Below, piece after piece: positions 17,439 through 24,811 of a stretch of 64,000 bases of DNA; the stretch's first letter is position 1, and each line of letters begins with the position of its first letter. Under the pieces are notes generated by a model. That model searched no databases, was not told where the DNA came from, and saw only the letters and a program-made list of their open reading frames with translations. Source of the DNA: Gordonia pseudamarae (GTDB lineage: Bacteria; Actinomycetota; Actinomycetes; Mycobacteriales; Mycobacteriaceae); assembly GCF_025273675.1 (NCBI RefSeq), contig NZ_CP045809.1, positions 3,348,001 to 3,412,000 on the forward strand, read 5' to 3'. The position numbers and the translations under genes are program-made.

Positions 17439-18266
17439 ATGAAACCGGAATCCCCTGAAGTACTCAACGCGCAGGTCAGCGAGGTTGGCCAGTGGCTGGC
17501 CACCGGGCTGACCTTTGCACTGGCGTTAGCGGCAATCTGCTTCGTCGCGCGGATCTGCATCCGCGAGAAGATCATCTGGCCGGCGATCCTGACGGTGTCC
17601 GGCGGACTGGCCGCCCTGATGGAACCGTTGTTCGATCACCTCTACGGCCTGGTGTTCCCCCGAGGCGGACAGTGGCACCTGTACACGACGTTCGGCAGCG
17701 CGCAGCCGGTGTGGGTCCCCGCGGCGTACGTCGCCTTCTACGGCGGCGCGTCGGTCATCATCGCGCGCACCATCGCCCGGTACCCGAGCATGCGCACGGT
17801 GTGGCGCATGTATTTCGCCGTCGTGGCCATGGCACTGATCGCCGAGATCACCTACATCAGCGTGCTCGAGGTGTACGGCTATCCGGGTGAGCACCCCTTC
17901 AAGGTTCTCGGCTATCCGATGTTCCTGGCTTTCACCAACGCGATGTCGGCGGTCGTCGGCGGGATCATCGCCAGTCGTCTCGTGCCGTTGCTGCGCGGCG
18001 CGTCGCAGCTGTACCTCGTTCTCCTGATACCGAGTTGCTTCGCCTACGGCCTGTTCGGCGGCGGCATCATCTATCTGTCGATCCGTACGGCATCGGAGAA
18101 CCCGCCGATGTGGGCGCTCTACCTCGGCGCACTCACCGTCGCCGGCGTGATCGCCTGGACAATCGCCATGCTCGGCAAACACCTCGTCGAAGGGCAGCCG
18201 CCGCGCGATCCGTCGCTGCGCCCACACCCCTCGGCGGCCGACCGGGAGTTCGCCGTCGCCGGCTGA
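17439..18266 (+). CDS. Multi-pass membrane protein, AveC-neighbourhood type 1
   Basis: A 275-residue protein with six to seven hydrophobic segments. The motif SGGLAALMEPLFDHLYGLVF (helix 2, about residues 50-70) and YGYPGEHPFKVLGYPMFLAFTNA (about 147-169) resemble GSGLICSLLEPMLDLLGHLHW and YYGVQPFEVFGFPYWWGFING in the protein encoded at 22824-23855, so the two are homologues. The conserved Glu-Pro-x-x-Asp in a helix suggests a functional membrane-embedded acidic site. GGGAGG lies 6 bases before the ATG. The family has no demonstrated function. Confidence 0.75.
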   Translation: MKPESPEVLNAQVSEVGQWLATGLTFALALAAICFVARICIREKIIWPAILTVSGGLAALMEPLFDHLYGLVFPRGGQWHLYTTFGSAQPVWVPAAYVAFYGGASVIIARTIARYPSMRTVWRMYFAVVAMALIAEITYISVLEVYGYPGEHPFKVLGYPMFLAFTNAMSAVVGGIIASRLVPLLRGASQLYLVLLIPSCFAYGLFGGGIIYLSIRTASENPPMWALYLGALTVAGVIAWTIAMLGKHLVEGQPPRDPSLRPHPSAADREFAVAG

Positions 18267-18290
18267 ACGAGCCCGCCTCATATCCGGCAG

Positions 18291-18317
18291 GTGCCGGCCG
18301 AACGTCTCGGCCGGCAC
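18291..18317. terminator. Bidirectional terminator hairpin
   Basis: Perfect 11-bp stem GTGCCGGCCGA (18291-18301) and TCGGCCGGCAC (18307-18317) with a 5-base loop, between convergent membrane protein and tetR genes. Confidence 0.75.
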
Positions 18318-18341
18318 TTCGTCGACCCCACCGGGTTGAAC

Positions 18342-18926
18342 TCAACGAGATTCGGGCACAGCCTTGTTCGTCATATTCGTACGGCCCAGACCATCCACGC
18401 CGTCGATCAGCATCGCCAACCCCCAGCGCAGCGCGTCGTCGTCCCGGATCGCCTCACCCAGTTCATAGCCGATCAACAGGTACATCCCGGCCAGCCCTCG
18501 CGATCGCGCCTGGCCGGGGGGCAGTGACATCTGCCTGAACGACTCGACGACAACCTGTAGCCGTTCGTCATCGACACTGCGCTGCACCGCGGCCACCCGC
18601 TCGTCCGCAGCACTCCAGGCCCGGATCGCGGCCTCCGCACGGTGCGGCAGCCGAGCCGCACTTTCCAGCAGCAGTCTCAGCCGCACGATCGGATCAGGTT
18701 CTCGCACAACGATTCCTACGAGCCTGGTGGTCTGGTTGGCATGCCAGTGCTCAAGGAACTGGCCCGTGAAATCACGCCAGCTGTCGAAGTTGTGATAAAA
18801 GCCGCCGGTCGTCACTCCCACACGACCGCAGATCGCCGACAGTTTCAGGTTCGCGTGTCCCTGCTCGGCCAGGATGGCGTACGCGGCGTCGAAGTAGAGT
18901 TCGGCCGGACGCATGGCTCTGCCCAT
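18342..18926 (-). CDS. TetR-family regulator B2
   Basis: A 194-residue TetR protein with helix-turn-helix LSAICGRVGVTTGGFYHNFDSWRDFT (about residues 25-50). It is a paralogue of tetR B1. The start at 18926 is set by AAGGGA about 8 bases upstream; ATG 18935 and 18914 are alternatives. It is divergent from the P450 gene, and the CATAACTTGAGTTATG palindrome in that gap is the natural candidate for its operator. It probably controls the P450-aldehyde dehydrogenase unit and itself. Confidence 0.85.
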   Translation of the reverse strand: MGRAMRPAELYFDAAYAILAEQGHANLKLSAICGRVGVTTGGFYHNFDSWRDFTGQFLEHWHANQTTRLVGIVVREPDPIVRLRLLLESAARLPHRAEAAIRAWSAADERVAAVQRSVDDERLQVVVESFRQMSLPPGQARSRGLAGMYLLIGYELGEAIRDDDALRWGLAMLIDGVDGLGRTNMTNKAVPESR

Positions 18927-19051
18927 CTGTCGCATCCCTTTCCGCCCGTGGGCGCCGGCTCTCCGGCCACCGCACGAACCCCATTTGTTAATAGATATTC
19001 GAAAAGTCCTCGACAACGCCGACCGTAGCACCTAGACTGCGAGCCAGGTCG

Positions 19052-19067
19052 CATAACTTGAGTTATG
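19052..19067. promoter_or_regulatory. 16-bp palindromic operator candidate, copy 2
   Basis: CATAACTTGAGTTATG: half-sites CATAACTT and GAGTTATG match at 7 of 8 positions. It lies 105 bases upstream of the P450 start and 125 bases upstream of the divergent tetR. Confidence 0.65.
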
Positions 19068-19172
19068 TCGATGTCGGCAGCGTACCTCGATCGGTATCCG
19101 CCCGTCGGCACAGCCACCGACATGGCACCGCCCCTTTTCGAACAACCAGTCCACGCCCCCGAGGAGACTCCG

Positions 19173-20432
19173 ATGACCACCGTCGCCGCACCGTCCCGCC
19201 CCGCCTACGACGAACTCTCCGTCTCGTCCCTTGACTTCTGGGCCGCGACGGCCGAGGAACGGGACAAGACCTTCAAGGTTCTGCGCGAGAACCGCCCGGT
19301 GAGCTGGCATCGTCCGCTCGACGGATCTCTCATGCCGCCGGAGAACGACGGCGTGTGGGTGGTGACCAGCCACGAGTTGGTACGGGAGGTCAGCCGCAAG
19401 GCGAAGATATTCTGTTCCGGACGGGGCTTCCAGTTCGAGGAAGTACCCGAGGACATCCTGACCGCAGCGGGTTCCTTCCTCGGCATGGACGATCCGCGCC
19501 ACGCCAAGCTCCGACGGCTGGTGAGTACGGCGTTCACCCCCAAACAGATCGCCAAGATCCACGACCAGATCCGTAACCAGGCCAAGGTGATCGTCGACGA
19601 TCTGCTGGCCGCCCCGGAGGGCGACTTCGTCTCTGCGGTTTCCAAGAAACTCCCGATGTGGACCATCTACGAGATGGTCGGGCTCGACGATCAGGAAGCG
19701 CGCGAACTGGCAGCGCACCACGCCGACGGCATGGTCTCCTGGGCCGATGAGGATGTCGCGGCGGGCCGCGAGCCGGGCGAGGTGCTCAACGACGCACTGG
19801 TCGGCCTGCTGGAGATCGGCTTCGACCTGGCCGATCAGCGCCGCATCAGTCCGCGCAATGACCTCATGACCAACCTCGTACAGGCCGAGGTCGACGGCGA
19901 ACAACTCACCGACGAGGAGATCGCCTCGTTCTTCGTCCTCCTCTCGGTCGCCGGAAATGACACCACGCGCAATTCGATCACGCTGACCACCAAGACATTT
20001 CAAGGTTTTCCGGACCAGCGGGACCTCTTGCTCGCCGATTTCGACAACCGGATCGACGACGCGGTGGAGGAGTTTGTCCGTTTCGCCTCCCCGGTGATGA
20101 CATTCCGGCGCACGGCGACTCAGGACGTCGAACTCGGCGGCCAGTTCATCCGGGAAGGCGACTGGGTCGCGATCATCTATTCCTCCGCCAATCGCGACTC
20201 GAAGGTCTTCGCCGATCCGGACCGGTTCGATATCACGCGAACGAACAACCCTCACCTGGGTTTCGGCGGTGGCGGCCCCCACAATTGCATGGGTAACTTC
20301 GTCGCGCGCTCCCAGCTTCGCGAGATCTTCCGCGAGCTGCTGCACCGTGCCCCGACCCTGCGTGTCGGTGAACCCGAGTACCTGACCGGCAACTTCGTCC
20401 GCGCCGTGAAGTCCATGCCCTACACGCTGTAA
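19173..20432 (+). CDS. Cytochrome P450 monooxygenase
   Basis: A P450 of 419 residues. It has the I-helix oxygen-activation motif AGNDTT (260-265), the K-helix ExxR (Glu300-Arg303) and the heme-binding loop FGGGGPHNCMG with Cys372. ATG 19173 was chosen because GAGGAGA precedes it; the reading frame continues 36 codons further upstream without support. Bacterial class I P450s of this size need a ferredoxin and reductase, and neither is encoded nearby. The subfamily cannot be fixed by eye, and CYP125/142-like steroid enzymes are possible relatives. It precedes the aldehyde dehydrogenase by 88 bases, suggesting oxidation of an alkyl or alcohol group through aldehyde to acid. Confidence 0.93.
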   Translation: MTTVAAPSRPAYDELSVSSLDFWAATAEERDKTFKVLRENRPVSWHRPLDGSLMPPENDGVWVVTSHELVREVSRKAKIFCSGRGFQFEEVPEDILTAAGSFLGMDDPRHAKLRRLVSTAFTPKQIAKIHDQIRNQAKVIVDDLLAAPEGDFVSAVSKKLPMWTIYEMVGLDDQEARELAAHHADGMVSWADEDVAAGREPGEVLNDALVGLLEIGFDLADQRRISPRNDLMTNLVQAEVDGEQLTDEEIASFFVLLSVAGNDTTRNSITLTTKTFQGFPDQRDLLLADFDNRIDDAVEEFVRFASPVMTFRRTATQDVELGGQFIREGDWVAIIYSSANRDSKVFADPDRFDITRTNNPHLGFGGGGPHNCMGNFVARSQLREIFRELLHRAPTLRVGEPEYLTGNFVRAVKSMPYTL

Positions 20433-20490
20433 ACAGCCCTACCCGCTGTAAACAGCCACACACGCCGTGAACAGCCACAGACGCTGAACA
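20421..20490 (+). repeat. Degenerate 19-21-bp tandem repeat over the P450 stop
   Basis: Units beginning TACACGCTGTAAACAGCC (20421), TACCCGCTGTAAACAGCC (20440), CACGCCGTGAACAGCC (20461) and a shorter ACGCTGAACA remnant. The first unit includes the last codons and TAA stop of the P450 gene. Confidence 0.8.
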
Positions 20491-20520
20491 CCAATCCCCC
20501 AACGCCATACAGGAGAGTCC

Positions 20521-21951
20521 ATGACCCGGGCCACGACCCCATCGAAGAGGCAAACGAAGCCGGCTGCCGCGGTGGCAATCAGTCCCACCCCCGGCGCCGA
20601 CACCGTCGTCGCCGACCTGCGCGCGGTGTACGCCACCCGGCGTACCCGGCCGCTGGCCTGGCGGCTGGCGCAGTTGGACGGCCTGGACCGGCTGCTGGCC
20701 GAGCAGGAACCGGCGATCGCCGAGGCCATGGCCGCCGACCTCGGGCGCAATGCCTATGACACGTGGTTCGGTGAGATCGTCGGCACCAAAGCCGAGATCG
20801 ACATCGCGCGCAAGAACCTCAAGCGGTGGGTGCGCCCGCAGCGCCGGTCGCTGCCGCTGATCCAGCTGCCCGGCTCGGCCCGGGTGGAGTTCGAGCCGCT
20901 GGGCACGGTATTGATCATCGGTCCGTGGAACTATCCGGTGTTCCTGACCCTGTCGCCGCTCGTCGGCGCCGTCGCGGCCGGCAACACGGTGGTGATCAAG
21001 CCGTCCGAGCTGGCCCCGAAGACCTCTGAGCTGCTGGCCCGCATCCTGCCGCAGTACGTGGACGGCGAGGCCATCCGGGTGGTGGAGGGCGACGGCGCCG
21101 GCACTCAGGCCCTGCTCGCGCAGGGCTTCGATCACGCGCTGTTCACCGGCGGCACCGAGATCGGCAAGAAGATCATGGAGGGTGCGGCCAAGACGCTGAC
21201 GCCGGTCACGCTGGAACTGGGCGGCAAGAGCCCGGTGGTGATCCTGTCCGACGCCGATCTGGAGGTCGCGGCCCGGCGCATCCTGTGGGTCAAGCTGCTC
21301 AATTCGGGCCAGACGTGTATCGCACCCGACTATATCCTGGTGGAGAATTCGGTCAAACCGGCGTTCATCGACGCATTGCGCAAGGTGCTCGCCGAACTGC
21401 GGGCCGGCGAACCCGACGCGCAGCGCATTGTCAACCAACGCCAGTTCGCTCGTCTGGCAGGCTATCTGGAGTCCACGTCGGGATCTGTGGTGACCGGCGG
21501 GTGCACCGACGCCGCGTCGATCTCCATCGAACCCACCATCATCGACGAACCCGCCCCGACCGATGCGGTGATGACCGAGGAGATCTTCGGCCCGATCCTC
21601 CCGGTCCTGGGTGTCGCGAATGCCGAGGCCGCGGTGGCATTCGTCAACAGCAGGCCGAAGCCGTTGGCGTTCTATGTGTTCACCCGGTCCAGGGCCACCG
21701 CCGACCGGCTGATCCGCGATGTCCCCTCGGGCGGCGCGGTGGTCAATCACGTGGCGATGCACTGCCTGGTGCCGAGCCTGCCGTTCGGCGGGGTGGGCGC
21801 GAGCGGCATGGGCACCTATCACGGCAGGTGGGGATTCGAGACGTTCAGCCACCGCAAGGCGGTCCTGACCAAGACCCAAAAGCCCGATCTGAGACTGCAG
21901 TACCCGCCGTACAGTGAGTTCGCGAAGAAGCTGCTACGACGCGTCCTCTGA
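20521..21951 (+). CDS. NAD(P)-dependent aldehyde dehydrogenase
   Basis: A 476-residue aldehyde dehydrogenase. Catalytic Glu232 lies in LELGGKSP and nucleophile Cys266 in SGQTCIAPDY; IGPWNYPV and the FTGGTEIGK cofactor loop are present. The C-terminal hydrophobic end (EFAKKLLRRVL) and PWNYP block resemble class 3 and fatty-aldehyde dehydrogenases. It likely oxidises an aldehyde generated by the upstream P450. A 15-residue low-complexity N-terminus precedes the domain. GGAGAG lies just upstream of the ATG. It ends at a strong hairpin. Confidence 0.93.
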   Translation: MTRATTPSKRQTKPAAAVAISPTPGADTVVADLRAVYATRRTRPLAWRLAQLDGLDRLLAEQEPAIAEAMAADLGRNAYDTWFGEIVGTKAEIDIARKNLKRWVRPQRRSLPLIQLPGSARVEFEPLGTVLIIGPWNYPVFLTLSPLVGAVAAGNTVVIKPSELAPKTSELLARILPQYVDGEAIRVVEGDGAGTQALLAQGFDHALFTGGTEIGKKIMEGAAKTLTPVTLELGGKSPVVILSDADLEVAARRILWVKLLNSGQTCIAPDYILVENSVKPAFIDALRKVLAELRAGEPDAQRIVNQRQFARLAGYLESTSGSVVTGGCTDAASISIEPTIIDEPAPTDAVMTEEIFGPILPVLGVANAEAAVAFVNSRPKPLAFYVFTRSRATADRLIRDVPSGGAVVNHVAMHCLVPSLPFGGVGASGMGTYHGRWGFETFSHRKAVLTKTQKPDLRLQYPPYSEFAKKLLRRVL

Positions 21952-21957
21952 GGCACG

Positions 21958-21995
21958 GCACGACACCGCAGGTAACACCACCTGCGGTGTTGTGC
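21958..21995 (+). terminator. Hairpin after aldehyde dehydrogenase gene
   Basis: A 16-bp stem (21958-21973 with 21980-21995) including one G-T pair; the core is ACACCGCAGGT/ACCTGCGGTGT with a 6-base loop. It starts 7 bases after the stop. Confidence 0.7.
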
Positions 21996-22001
21996 TGATC
22001 G

Positions 22002-22007
22002 TAGATT
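22002..22007 (+). promoter_or_regulatory. -10-like TAGATT upstream of tetR A2
   Basis: TAGATT within ATCGTAGATT, 12 bases before ATG 22020. The same 10-mer recurs at 38613-38622. It may be a -10 box or part of an operator. Confidence 0.45.
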
Positions 22008-22019
22008 AGAATTCGGCGT

Positions 22020-22664
22020 ATGCCGCCCCGGAAGCCCCGCCAGAGTCCGACGACCGACGAGTCCGCGTCCAAGTCCGAACGCACCCGCGCCAGGATTCTC
22101 GACGCCGCGGCCGAGGTACTCAGTCACAAGGGTTACGCCGGCATGCGTCTGACCGATGTGGCCCAGGTGGCCGAGATCCAGGCCCCGGCCATCTACTACT
22201 ATTTCGACTCGCGCGAGGACCTCATCGAGGAGGTCATGTGGTTCGGGATCGCGGACATGCGTAAACACCTCACGGTGGTGCTCGATGCGCTGCCCGACGG
22301 CACCGACCCCATGGAGCGGATTCTGGTCGCGGTGGACACCCACCTGCGCCACGAACTGGAGATCTCCTCGTACACCACGGCGTCGATCCGCAATTCCGGG
22401 CAGACACCGGACTCTATCCGCAAGCGTCAGGTGAGCGAGGAGACCAAATACGGGCGCATTTGGCGCGAGCTCATCCGCGCCGCCCACGACGAAGGCGCGA
22501 TCCGCCCCGATCTGGATCTCTACATCACCCAGATGCTGATCCTCGGGGCCCTGAACTGGGCGGCGGAATGGTGGAACCCGCGACGCGGGTCGGTGGAGAA
22601 GGTGGTCGCGACCACCCAGGACTTCGTCCGCAACGCACTGATGCCCCATCCTCAGGACGCCTGA
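22020..22664 (+). CDS. TetR-family regulator A2
   Basis: A 214-residue TetR protein with helix-turn-helix SERTRARILDAAAEVLSHKGYAGMRLTDVAQVAEIQAPAIYYYFDSRED (about residues 18-64) and ligand-domain motifs SYTTASIRNSGQTPDSIRKR and LNWAAEWW. It is strongly similar to tetR A1 at 14952 and related to the regulator at 57417. There is no Shine-Dalgarno sequence, consistent with a near-leaderless transcript. It converges with the membrane protein gene at 22824 across a large hairpin. Its targets are not evident; the TAGATT-containing promoters are candidates. Confidence 0.88.
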   Translation: MPPRKPRQSPTTDESASKSERTRARILDAAAEVLSHKGYAGMRLTDVAQVAEIQAPAIYYYFDSREDLIEEVMWFGIADMRKHLTVVLDALPDGTDPMERILVAVDTHLRHELEISSYTTASIRNSGQTPDSIRKRQVSEETKYGRIWRELIRAAHDEGAIRPDLDLYITQMLILGALNWAAEWWNPRRGSVEKVVATTQDFVRNALMPHPQDA

Positions 22665-22704
22665 TCAGCCCGAGTTCCCTCCCCCGCACCGCCTCAACAC
22701 CTCA

Positions 22705-22769
22705 CCGGAGAACACCGGCAGGACCCGGCAGCCGCACGATGGCTGCCGGGCCCTGCCGGTGTTCTCCGG
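22705..22769. terminator. Large bidirectional terminator, 29-bp stem
   Basis: Arms 22705-22733 (CCGGAGAACACCGGCAGG..) and 22741-22769 (..CTGCCGGTGTTCTCCGG) pair at 28 of 29 positions with a 7-base loop, between convergent genes. Confidence 0.8.
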
Positions 22770-22823
22770 ATCTGATCGAGCCGGTTTACGGATCCGACCC
22801 GGTCGCCCCCGGGATCCGACCGA

Positions 22824-23855
22824 TCAGTGCACCAGATCGGCCTCACGGACACCGGTGCCGAGCGGGGTGTGTGCTCCGACAACGACCAGTTCGGGTTTCT
22901 CGGGATCGGCGGCGAGCTGGGCCCGTGCGGCCGGTCCGGCGTCGTCGATCATCTTGTCCCACAGCCGCTGCCGGCCGGCCTTGGTGTGCAGCACCCACGA
23001 GTAGAGGAACATGCGGCCCAGGTTCCAGTTCGGTGCGGGCTCGGTGTCCTTGCGGCCGACGAGCTTGTGCAGCACGAACATCCAGCCGACCATCATCACC
23101 ATCATCACAGCGGCGGCCACCCAGCGAATCCAGGTGAACAGTGCCGAGTTGTGGACCAGGATGTGCACCCAGCCGACCCCGAAGTAGGCGACCATCATGC
23201 CGAACGGCGCGGACAGCAGGATCATCAGCTTGTAGTAGCCCTTGAGTCGCGGCACGGCGAACGCGAGGATGGCGCCGATGGTGACGAAGGACCCACCGTT
23301 GATGAATCCCCACCAGTACGGGAAGCCGAACACCTCGAAGGGCTGAACACCGTAGTACTCGTACACGCCGAGGTTGATACCGATCGTCTCCATCACGGCA
23401 TCGGTGATGATGCCCATTCCGAGCAGCATCACGAAATGCTTGCGGTGCGCGCCATTGCGAATTACGAAGTAGCAGAAATACGCTTCCAGACCCAAGAACG
23501 CGACATAACACAGCGGAATCAGCGCCGGTACCGTGATACCGAAGTTGGTGAAGGCCGGAATGAGGTTGTTGGCCCAGTGCAGGTGGCCGAGCAGGTCCAG
23601 CATCGGCTCAAGCAGGCTACAGATCAGACCACTGCCGATCACCAACAGCGGCACCCAGTTACGGCTCTTGGCCGCGGCATTGACCGCCCACGGCAGCGCG
23701 AAGATGACCACGGCGGCCCCGGCGATGAAGAAGAAAGCGATCTCCTGAGCCGAACCCACGCTGAAATTGCTGGGGTGCGGCTCCATATTGGGCGGCCACC
23801 CCTCTTCCGTGACCAGTGGCCACGCACTGTCGGCCAGATTCAGAATATTACTCAC
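22824..23855 (-). CDS. Multi-pass membrane protein, AveC-neighbourhood type 2
   Basis: A 343-residue membrane protein with about seven helices. Helix 2 holds GSGLICSLLEPMLDLLGHLHW (about residues 72-92) and the mid-region YEYYGVQPFEVFGFPYWWGFING; both are shared with the protein at 17439. A cytoplasmic C-terminal tail of about 100 residues (LHKLVGRKDTEPAPNWN to the end) is unique to this copy. Its position between tetR genes and the mce operon suggests a role with the imported lipid, but no reaction is known. The divergent tetR at 24005 probably regulates it. Confidence 0.75.
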   Translation of the reverse strand: MSNILNLADSAWPLVTEEGWPPNMEPHPSNFSVGSAQEIAFFFIAGAAVVIFALPWAVNAAAKSRNWVPLLVIGSGLICSLLEPMLDLLGHLHWANNLIPAFTNFGITVPALIPLCYVAFLGLEAYFCYFVIRNGAHRKHFVMLLGMGIITDAVMETIGINLGVYEYYGVQPFEVFGFPYWWGFINGGSFVTIGAILAFAVPRLKGYYKLMILLSAPFGMMVAYFGVGWVHILVHNSALFTWIRWVAAAVMMVMMVGWMFVLHKLVGRKDTEPAPNWNLGRMFLYSWVLHTKAGRQRLWDKMIDDAGPAARAQLAADPEKPELVVVGAHTPLGTGVREADLVH

Positions 23856-23898
23856 GGTATGTCACCTCTCAGATGAAGAGCGGAGCGAAAACGAACAT

Positions 23899-23942
23899 CT
23901 GTGTACCGCGTCACACTAGCATTTGCCAAACACTGTGTACAG
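23899..23942. promoter_or_regulatory. Repeated CTGTGTAC sites between divergent genes
   Basis: CTGTGTAC occurs at 23899-23906 and 23933-23940. The first lies in TGTGTACCGCGTCACA, which has TGTG/CACA half-sites; the second forms CTGT-GT-ACAG. Candidate operator pair for the tetR starting at 24005. Confidence 0.4.
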
Positions 23943-23990
23943 CACTTTTTGAAGTAACAGTAGAAAGTGTGGCTATGGCGTGAAGCCCGG

Positions 23991-23996
23991 TACTCT
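23991..23996 (+). promoter_or_regulatory. -10 box of leaderless tetR C transcript
   Basis: TACTCT, 8 bases before the GTG at 24005, with no Shine-Dalgarno sequence. Confidence 0.45.
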
Positions 23997-24004
23997 CGTC
24001 GAAC

Positions 24005-24694
24005 GTGGCCGATACAGTGCGCACCCGCGGAAAACAGCGTTCCCTCGACGACAGCGAGGGAACGATCGCCGAGGACATCTACACCGCGACGCTTCGGCTG
24101 ATGGAGACGACGCCCTACCCCGAGATCAGCGTCGCGCAGATCCTCACGGGCGCAAACATCTCCCGCACCACGTTCTACGCGTACTTCTCATCCAAACCCG
24201 CGGTACTGCGTAGGCTGCTCGAACGCGCGATGGACGATATCTTCGCCACGGTCACGCCGTTCCTGCGCAACGAAGGGCGGGATCGGCCGTCACCCGAAGC
24301 CGAATCGCCGGAGCCGGTGGGACGCGCCCTCGAACGCAGCATCCGATCGGTGGCCCACAGCTGGCACACACACCGCACCGTCCTGCGGTCGGTCGCGCTC
24401 CAGTGGCCCACCGACCCGGACCTTCGCGAGGTCTGGCTGGCCATCGCCGAGCGCTTCATCGACGCCGGCGCGCGTGAGATCGAACGCGAACAGGCCGCCG
24501 GTGTCATCGCCTCGCCCCTGCCCGGACGCACCCTGGCGACCACCCTCTTCTGGGGAACCGAACGCGTCCTGCACATCGCCGGGCTCGGTGTCGATCCGGC
24601 GTTGCCCGACGAGGAATCCGCGGTCGACGCACTCATCACGATGTGGCGCGGTACCCTCTACGGCGATTCCGGGCCGGTCCGGGAGAAGCGATAG
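24005..24694 (+). CDS. TetR-family regulator C
   Basis: A 229-residue TetR protein with helix-turn-helix ISVAQILTGANISRTTFYAYFSSKPAVLRRLLE (about residues 40-72). It differs from the other regulators in the window and belongs to another subgroup. GTG start, predicted leaderless. It is divergent from the membrane protein gene at 22824-23855, with two CTGTGTAC sites between them, so it may repress that gene and itself. It converges on the mce operon's last gene. The stop overlaps a terminator stem. Confidence 0.87.
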   Translation: MADTVRTRGKQRSLDDSEGTIAEDIYTATLRLMETTPYPEISVAQILTGANISRTTFYAYFSSKPAVLRRLLERAMDDIFATVTPFLRNEGRDRPSPEAESPEPVGRALERSIRSVAHSWHTHRTVLRSVALQWPTDPDLREVWLAIAERFIDAGAREIEREQAAGVIASPLPGRTLATTLFWGTERVLHIAGLGVDPALPDEESAVDALITMWRGTLYGDSGPVREKR

Positions 24695-24722
24695 TGGCTT
24701 CGCGGAAAACCCGCAAAGCCAC
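24694..24722 (+). terminator. Hairpin after tetR C
   Basis: GTGGCTTCGCGG (24694-24705) pairs with CCGCAAAGCCAC (24711-24722) with one mismatch, beginning at the tetR stop codon. Confidence 0.65.
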
Positions 24723-24743
24723 CATCTATCTATGTGACCACAG

Positions 24744-24811
24744 GATCTATGTGATCGCGCGATCTACTTGACTGCGCGATCTACTTGACTGCGCGATCTA
24801 CTTGACTGCGG
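24744..24811 (-). repeat. Four 17-bp tandem repeats over the mas stop codon
   Basis: Units 24761-24777, 24778-24794 and 24795-24811 (GATCTACTTGACTGCGC) are identical apart from one terminal base; a degenerate fourth unit is at 24744-24760. The last unit contains the final codons and stop of the Mce-associated gene, so its Val-Lys-stop ending is repeated downstream. Confidence 0.9.

Noticed and set aside
24744..24811. 17-bp repeats as a CRISPR array
   Set aside because: Units are contiguous without spacers and contain the end of a coding gene, so this is a tandem duplication.
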